Shown piece after piece: positions 62,601 through 64,000 of a stretch of 64,000 bases of DNA; within the stretch, counting starts at the first letter, position 1; every line of letters starts with the position of its first letter. Made by a program: the position numbers and the translations under genes. The notes beneath the pieces were generated by a model that saw only the letters and a program-made list of their open reading frames with translations, was not told the DNA's origin and ran no database searches. The DNA lies in the NCBI GenBank assembly GCA_032173965.1, contig CM063285.1:28555160-28619159 (forward strand), written 5' to 3'. Source of the DNA: Sitta carolinensis. Its lineage: Eukaryota; Chordata; Aves; Passeriformes; Sittidae.

Positions 62601-63025
62601 CAGTTGTCTCAGCAAAGTATTTCATCTGTGATAGTTATTTCCTCAGCCCTCAAGTTTGTCTTCAAATTCAGAAAGATAAAATAATGAGTTTAAGCCCATT
62701 TCAAAAATGTATTCTCCCCACACTACAGGCTTAGAAACACCCTAATGTAAATCAAGTGTTTGGTCTCTCTCAATTTTACATTTAGGGTTCAAATTTCAAT
62801 GAGCTACAGCATCCATCAAGTGGCACTTACCTCTACTTCCACAGACTGCATTGCTAAATCACATGGTGGTTTTAGTGCTTTTGGTCTTGTTGCATACCAG
62901 TAGGTTGTGAGAGCTGCGAAGGCACCGAAGCCCATCAGCGTATTTGTTGGAAGGGTACGCACATACTGTCTGACATCCCCAAGTTCTGGCATTCGTAGGT
63001 ATCTAAATAACTCATGTGCTTGCAT
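35476..63025 (-). CDS. ACSL1: ACSL1, long-chain acyl-CoA synthetase 1; 20 coding exons, complete
   Basis: ACSL1 converts long-chain fatty acid, ATP and CoA into acyl-CoA, AMP and PPi at the ER and outer mitochondrial membrane. Minus-strand coding exons are 63025-62831, 56901-56787, 56419-56355, 55147-55046, 51447-51348, 51178-51000, 48246-48214, 48036-47985, 47219-47146, 46397-46320, 44098-43964, 42367-42233, 41509-41414, 40388-40316, 39647-39559, 37253-37137, 36776-36633, 36090-35989, 35887-35816 and 35616-35476. They total 2097 nt, 698 codons plus stop, all phases consistent. Features in order: N-terminal membrane anchor (about 25-45), AMP-binding P-loop TSGTTGNPKG (276-285), gate segment [16 protein letters not shown] (458-462), adenylate-forming HTGD (537-540) and the FACS signature through [11 protein letters not shown] (547-557). 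There are no stops or frameshifts. The 5' non-coding exon and promoter lie past 64000. Confidence 0.98.
35816..35887 (-). CDS. ACSL1: ACSL1 coding exon 19
   Basis: It encodes [20 protein letters not shown] then SFEQ. 72 nt, phase 0/0. Confidence 0.97.
35989..36090 (-). CDS. ACSL1: ACSL1 coding exon 18
   Basis: It encodes [20 protein letters not shown] then [14 protein letters not shown]. The acceptor has a long T tract; 102 nt. Confidence 0.97.
36529..36546 (+). repeat. G18 homopolymer in ACSL1 intron 17
   Basis: Eighteen consecutive G on the plus strand (poly-C in the ACSL1 transcript), about 85 bp downstream of the exon 17 donor. It is prone to slippage and a likely length error in assembly. 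Confidence 0.9.
36633..36776 (-). CDS. ACSL1: ACSL1 coding exon 17 (FACS signature)
   Basis: It encodes [20 protein letters not shown] then [11 protein letters not shown] and [12 protein letters not shown]. It carries the second half of the fatty-acyl-CoA synthetase signature, with DRKK and [12 protein letters not shown]. Confidence 0.98.
37137..37253 (-). CDS. ACSL1: ACSL1 coding exon 16
   Basis: It encodes [20 protein letters not shown] then [19 protein letters not shown]. It contains the TGD of the AMP-forming family, with the Asp contacting the AMP ribose. Confidence 0.98.
39559..39647 (-). CDS. ACSL1: ACSL1 coding exon 15
   Basis: It encodes [20 protein letters not shown] then [10 protein letters not shown]. 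89 nt. Confidence 0.97.
40316..40388 (-). CDS. ACSL1: ACSL1 coding exon 14 (YGQTE motif)
   Basis: It encodes [20 protein letters not shown] then DWTA. YGQTE is the adenine/Mg-binding motif of the superfamily. Confidence 0.98.
41414..41509 (-). CDS. ACSL1: ACSL1 coding exon 13
   Basis: It encodes [20 protein letters not shown] then [12 protein letters not shown]. It includes the GAAP adenine-binding segment. Confidence 0.98.
42233..42367 (-). CDS. ACSL1: ACSL1 coding exon 12
   Basis: It encodes [20 protein letters not shown] then [20 protein letters not shown]. 135 nt. The acceptor is the AT-rich TTTTTTAATAG. Confidence 0.97.
43964..44098 (-). CDS. ACSL1: ACSL1 coding exon 11
   Basis: It encodes [20 protein letters not shown] then [20 protein letters not shown] and RMFDK. 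135 nt. Confidence 0.98.
46320..46397 (-). CDS. ACSL1: ACSL1 coding exon 10 (fatty-acid gate exon)
   Basis: This 78-nt exon encodes [20 protein letters not shown] then FERIVE. It is the gate-domain exon that in mammalian ACSL1/ACSL6 has mutually exclusive versions affecting substrate preference. Here it is the Phe-type [11 protein letters not shown]. No second copy was seen in the flanking introns. Confidence 0.96.
47146..47219 (-). CDS. ACSL1: ACSL1 coding exon 9
   Basis: It encodes [25 protein letters not shown]. It supplies the NPKG half of the ATP-binding P-loop. Confidence 0.97.
47985..48036 (-). CDS. ACSL1: ACSL1 coding exon 8 (P-loop)
   Basis: It encodes [17 protein letters not shown] plus the first base of Gly281. 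TSGTTG(NPKG) is the ATP/AMP signature, split by the intron. 52 nt. Confidence 0.98.
48214..48246 (-). CDS. ACSL1: ACSL1 coding exon 7 (33 nt microexon)
   Basis: It encodes [11 protein letters not shown] between TTCTATAG and ATG|GTAAGT. It matches the DLGRANRRKP linker of human ACSL1. Confidence 0.95.
48400..48476 (+). mobile_element. Short CR1 LINE 3' tail, plus orientation
   Basis: AACCAGATTTTTAAGGCTCC followed by CTCCAACCCAAACCATTCTG and TGACTCTG is the CR1 3' terminus, antisense to ACSL1, in intron 6. Confidence 0.75.
49496..49563 (+). repeat. 34-bp tandem duplication in ACSL1 intron 6
   Basis: ATTGGGCATCAGAAGCAAAG and its neighbour ATTGGGTATCAGAAACTAAG each continue with CTGATGGCTTCTA. 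The two adjacent copies differ at only a few positions. Confidence 0.9.
51000..51178 (-). CDS. ACSL1: ACSL1 coding exon 6
   Basis: It encodes [20 protein letters not shown] and on through [20 protein letters not shown] to SMKEIE. The donor is GAG|GTAAGA; 179 nt. Confidence 0.97.
51348..51447 (-). CDS. ACSL1: ACSL1 coding exon 5
   Basis: It encodes [20 protein letters not shown] then [13 protein letters not shown]. The donor is AAG|GTAGGA. Confidence 0.97.
53241..53270 (+). repeat. Perfect 11-bp inverted repeat (hairpin)
   Basis: GTTGTCTATAT and its exact reverse complement ATATAGACAAC are separated by a short loop, in ACSL1 intron 4. No function is implied. Confidence 0.85.
55046..55147 (-). 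CDS. ACSL1: ACSL1 coding exon 4
   Basis: It encodes [20 protein letters not shown] then [14 protein letters not shown]. The acceptor GCCCCTCCAG is chosen over a nearer TTTCAG because only it keeps the frame from exon 3. Confidence 0.97.
56355..56419 (-). CDS. ACSL1: ACSL1 coding exon 3
   Basis: It encodes [20 protein letters not shown] then E. 65 nt. The acceptor is TTTTTTTAG. Confidence 0.97.
56787..56901 (-). CDS. ACSL1: ACSL1 coding exon 2
   Basis: It encodes [20 protein letters not shown] then [18 protein letters not shown]. The donor is TCAA|GTAAGT. Confidence 0.97.
60115..60295 (+). mobile_element. CR1 LINE-like fragment, plus orientation
   Basis: CCTGGAAGTGTTCAAGGCCA followed by GACTGATAGGGGCTCTGGGC and AACCTGGTCTAGGTGCAATG follows the CR1 3'UTR order. 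The copy is diverged. It lies in the large intron after ACSL1 coding exon 1, antisense to the gene. Confidence 0.75.
61873..61920 (+). repeat. (TA)n-rich imperfect palindrome
   Basis: GTGTATATATATGCATACAT then ATATACACAC followed by (AT)n forms a near-palindrome centred on ATGCAT in the first coding intron of ACSL1. Confidence 0.8.
62831..63025 (-). CDS. ACSL1: ACSL1 coding exon 1 (start, membrane anchor)
   Basis: ATG at 63025-63023 opens [39 protein letters not shown] gives one N-terminal hydrophobic anchor (about residues 25-45), as in mammalian ACSL1. The donor is GAG|GTAAGT. A likely 5'UTR acceptor (ACCAACAG) lies upstream, with the exon starting at about 63058. Confidence 0.96.
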
Positions 63026-63058
63026 TGCAGTTCAGTGCAGTTGTTCCAATGCTGGGAT

Positions 63059-64000
63059 CTGTTGGTATGAAAAAAAGTTGCACAAAAAAAATCTGAAATC
63101 TGCTTTTGATTCACTGTTGCTGTAGGGCAGCTATGTATTGCTTTGTTCTACTGGCTTCCCACTATCAAAATAACTTGATCTGCTACTAGGCAGGCAATAT
63201 TTTTAGATATCTGTGCAGCAATTAAGTAAGCAAGCAATTATTAGTTCATACTCTAGAAAAATAGGCAGGGCTGAGAAGACTGAATTTCTTCAGAGTTTTA
63301 GTATTACTTTCAACAGAGATTGCACCCAAATTTTTTAAAAAAGGCAGATCTTTTGTTAAAGGAGAGAATTTCACAAATGTAAAATAGTTATTTGTAGAGT
63401 AGATGTACTGTAAGATAGTTTAAACAGTTAATCATCAAGCAGGGAAGTTTGGGAAATAAAGGGCAGGGACATATGTTATCTTGCCTGCATGCAACAGAGC
63501 ATCCCAATCCTAGAGGAGCGTAGCAGGAGCAGGATTTTTCCTTTCCAAGTCCAGTAAAATAAACTCTTTTCTACTCTCCCTTCAGACATGCACAGAAAGG
63601 TCAGTACAGCAAGCTGCTTTCATAGCCAATATCCTCCCATAGCTCCTCCATGTTATTTAGCAAGCTTCCTATTTCTCCCAGCACCATGCCAGTAATTTAT
63701 CTGTGGTCATAAGGTGGACTAAAGCAGTGGCAAATGAGGCCCAAGGCAGCAGCACGAAGCAATATAATCAAGCACAGGAAGCACATTTGATTTGTCACGT
63801 TCACACAGAAGAAGAGCTGGAAGAGGCTGCTCCCTGCCAGCACTCACTGACACGGATATTCCACAGCAAGAACCAGCTGCAGAAGAAAAAAGGGATTGCA
63901 TTCAGCTCAGCTGGTGCTCTCCTCTACAGCCAAGGTCTCCCGGGACGTGTGTCACATGCCCAAGCCCCCGGCCGATGCCCACTAGGTGAGAGGTGAGCGG
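63059..64000 (-). other. ACSL1: Upstream ACSL1 intron and window edge
   Basis: The sequence is intronic-looking between the 5'UTR acceptor at about 63058-63060 and an unseen first exon. The last 60 bp are GC-rich, and the minus strand shows an acceptor-like CTCTCACCTAG ending at about 63982. This might start an alternative 5' exon, but no matching donor can be supported. Confidence 0.5.

Larger units (their letters stand above)
35617..62830 (-). other. ACSL1: ACSL1 introns
   Basis: The nineteen coding introns are AT-rich. The largest are 56902-62830, 51448-55045, 48247-50999, 44099-46319, 42368-43963 and 37254-39558. Apart from the CR1 tails, G18 tract, 34-bp duplication, hairpin and (TA)n palindrome listed separately, I see no repeats or further exons. 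An AT-rich hairpin-like stretch lies near 45468-45510. Plus-strand open frames here are short and without recognisable similarity. Confidence 0.75.

Noticed and set aside
1..64000. CRISPR arrays, phage genes, operons, tRNA or rRNA genes, or an unknown defence system
   Set aside because: None seen; the window is vertebrate with split genes and CR1 repeats.

Overview
The window is vertebrate nuclear DNA, almost certainly from a bird. It carries intron-rich genes with GT-AG splice sites, several 3'-end fragments of CR1 LINEs (the dominant avian retroposon), compact introns and CpG-island promoters. No bacterial, phage, plasmid or CRISPR content was seen. The local gene order matches the conserved amniote block CASP3 - PRIMPOL - CENPU - ACSL1 (human 4q35). 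Assignment to birds is inferred from the repeats and from residue choices; the species cannot be named.

Layout. Positions 1-4950 look like the first intron of a minus-strand gene whose first-exon donor is at 4951. By synteny this is CASP3, but no CASP3 coding exon lies in the window. A GC-rich bidirectional promoter (about 4500-5290) drives that gene leftward and PRIMPOL rightward. PRIMPOL (+) has 13 coding exons from 5045 to 20877. CENPU (-) has 11 coding exons from 32222 down to 21520 and meets PRIMPOL tail to tail, with poly(A) signals interleaved near 21189-21228. A second CpG island (about 32440-32720) is the CENPU promoter. ACSL1 (-) has 20 coding exons from 63025 down to 35476, then a 3'UTR of about 1.5 kb. 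The spliced ACSL1 frame is 698 codons plus stop, the same length as human ACSL1. Its 5' non-coding exon(s) and promoter lie beyond 64000.

The genes act in unrelated pathways: PRIMPOL reprimes stalled replication forks, CENP-U is part of the inner kinetochore CENP-O/P/Q/R/U group and docks Plk1, and ACSL1 activates long-chain fatty acids. They are linked by conserved synteny and by a shared promoter (CASP3/PRIMPOL), not by pathway.

Main anomalies. (1) PRIMPOL exon 6 carries a net -1 frameshift at about 14432-14436. As written it stops at the exon end, before catalytic motif III and the zinc finger, although all later exons remain open and conserved. (2) PRIMPOL exon 2 appears to have lost one A just after the usual vertebrate start codon; a YY1/TISU-like ATGGCGGC start in exon 1 reads exactly in frame into the conserved protein. 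(3) The opposing first-exon donors of CASP3 and PRIMPOL are only 119 bp apart. No new biological system was found; the content is ordinary vertebrate genes with these local oddities.
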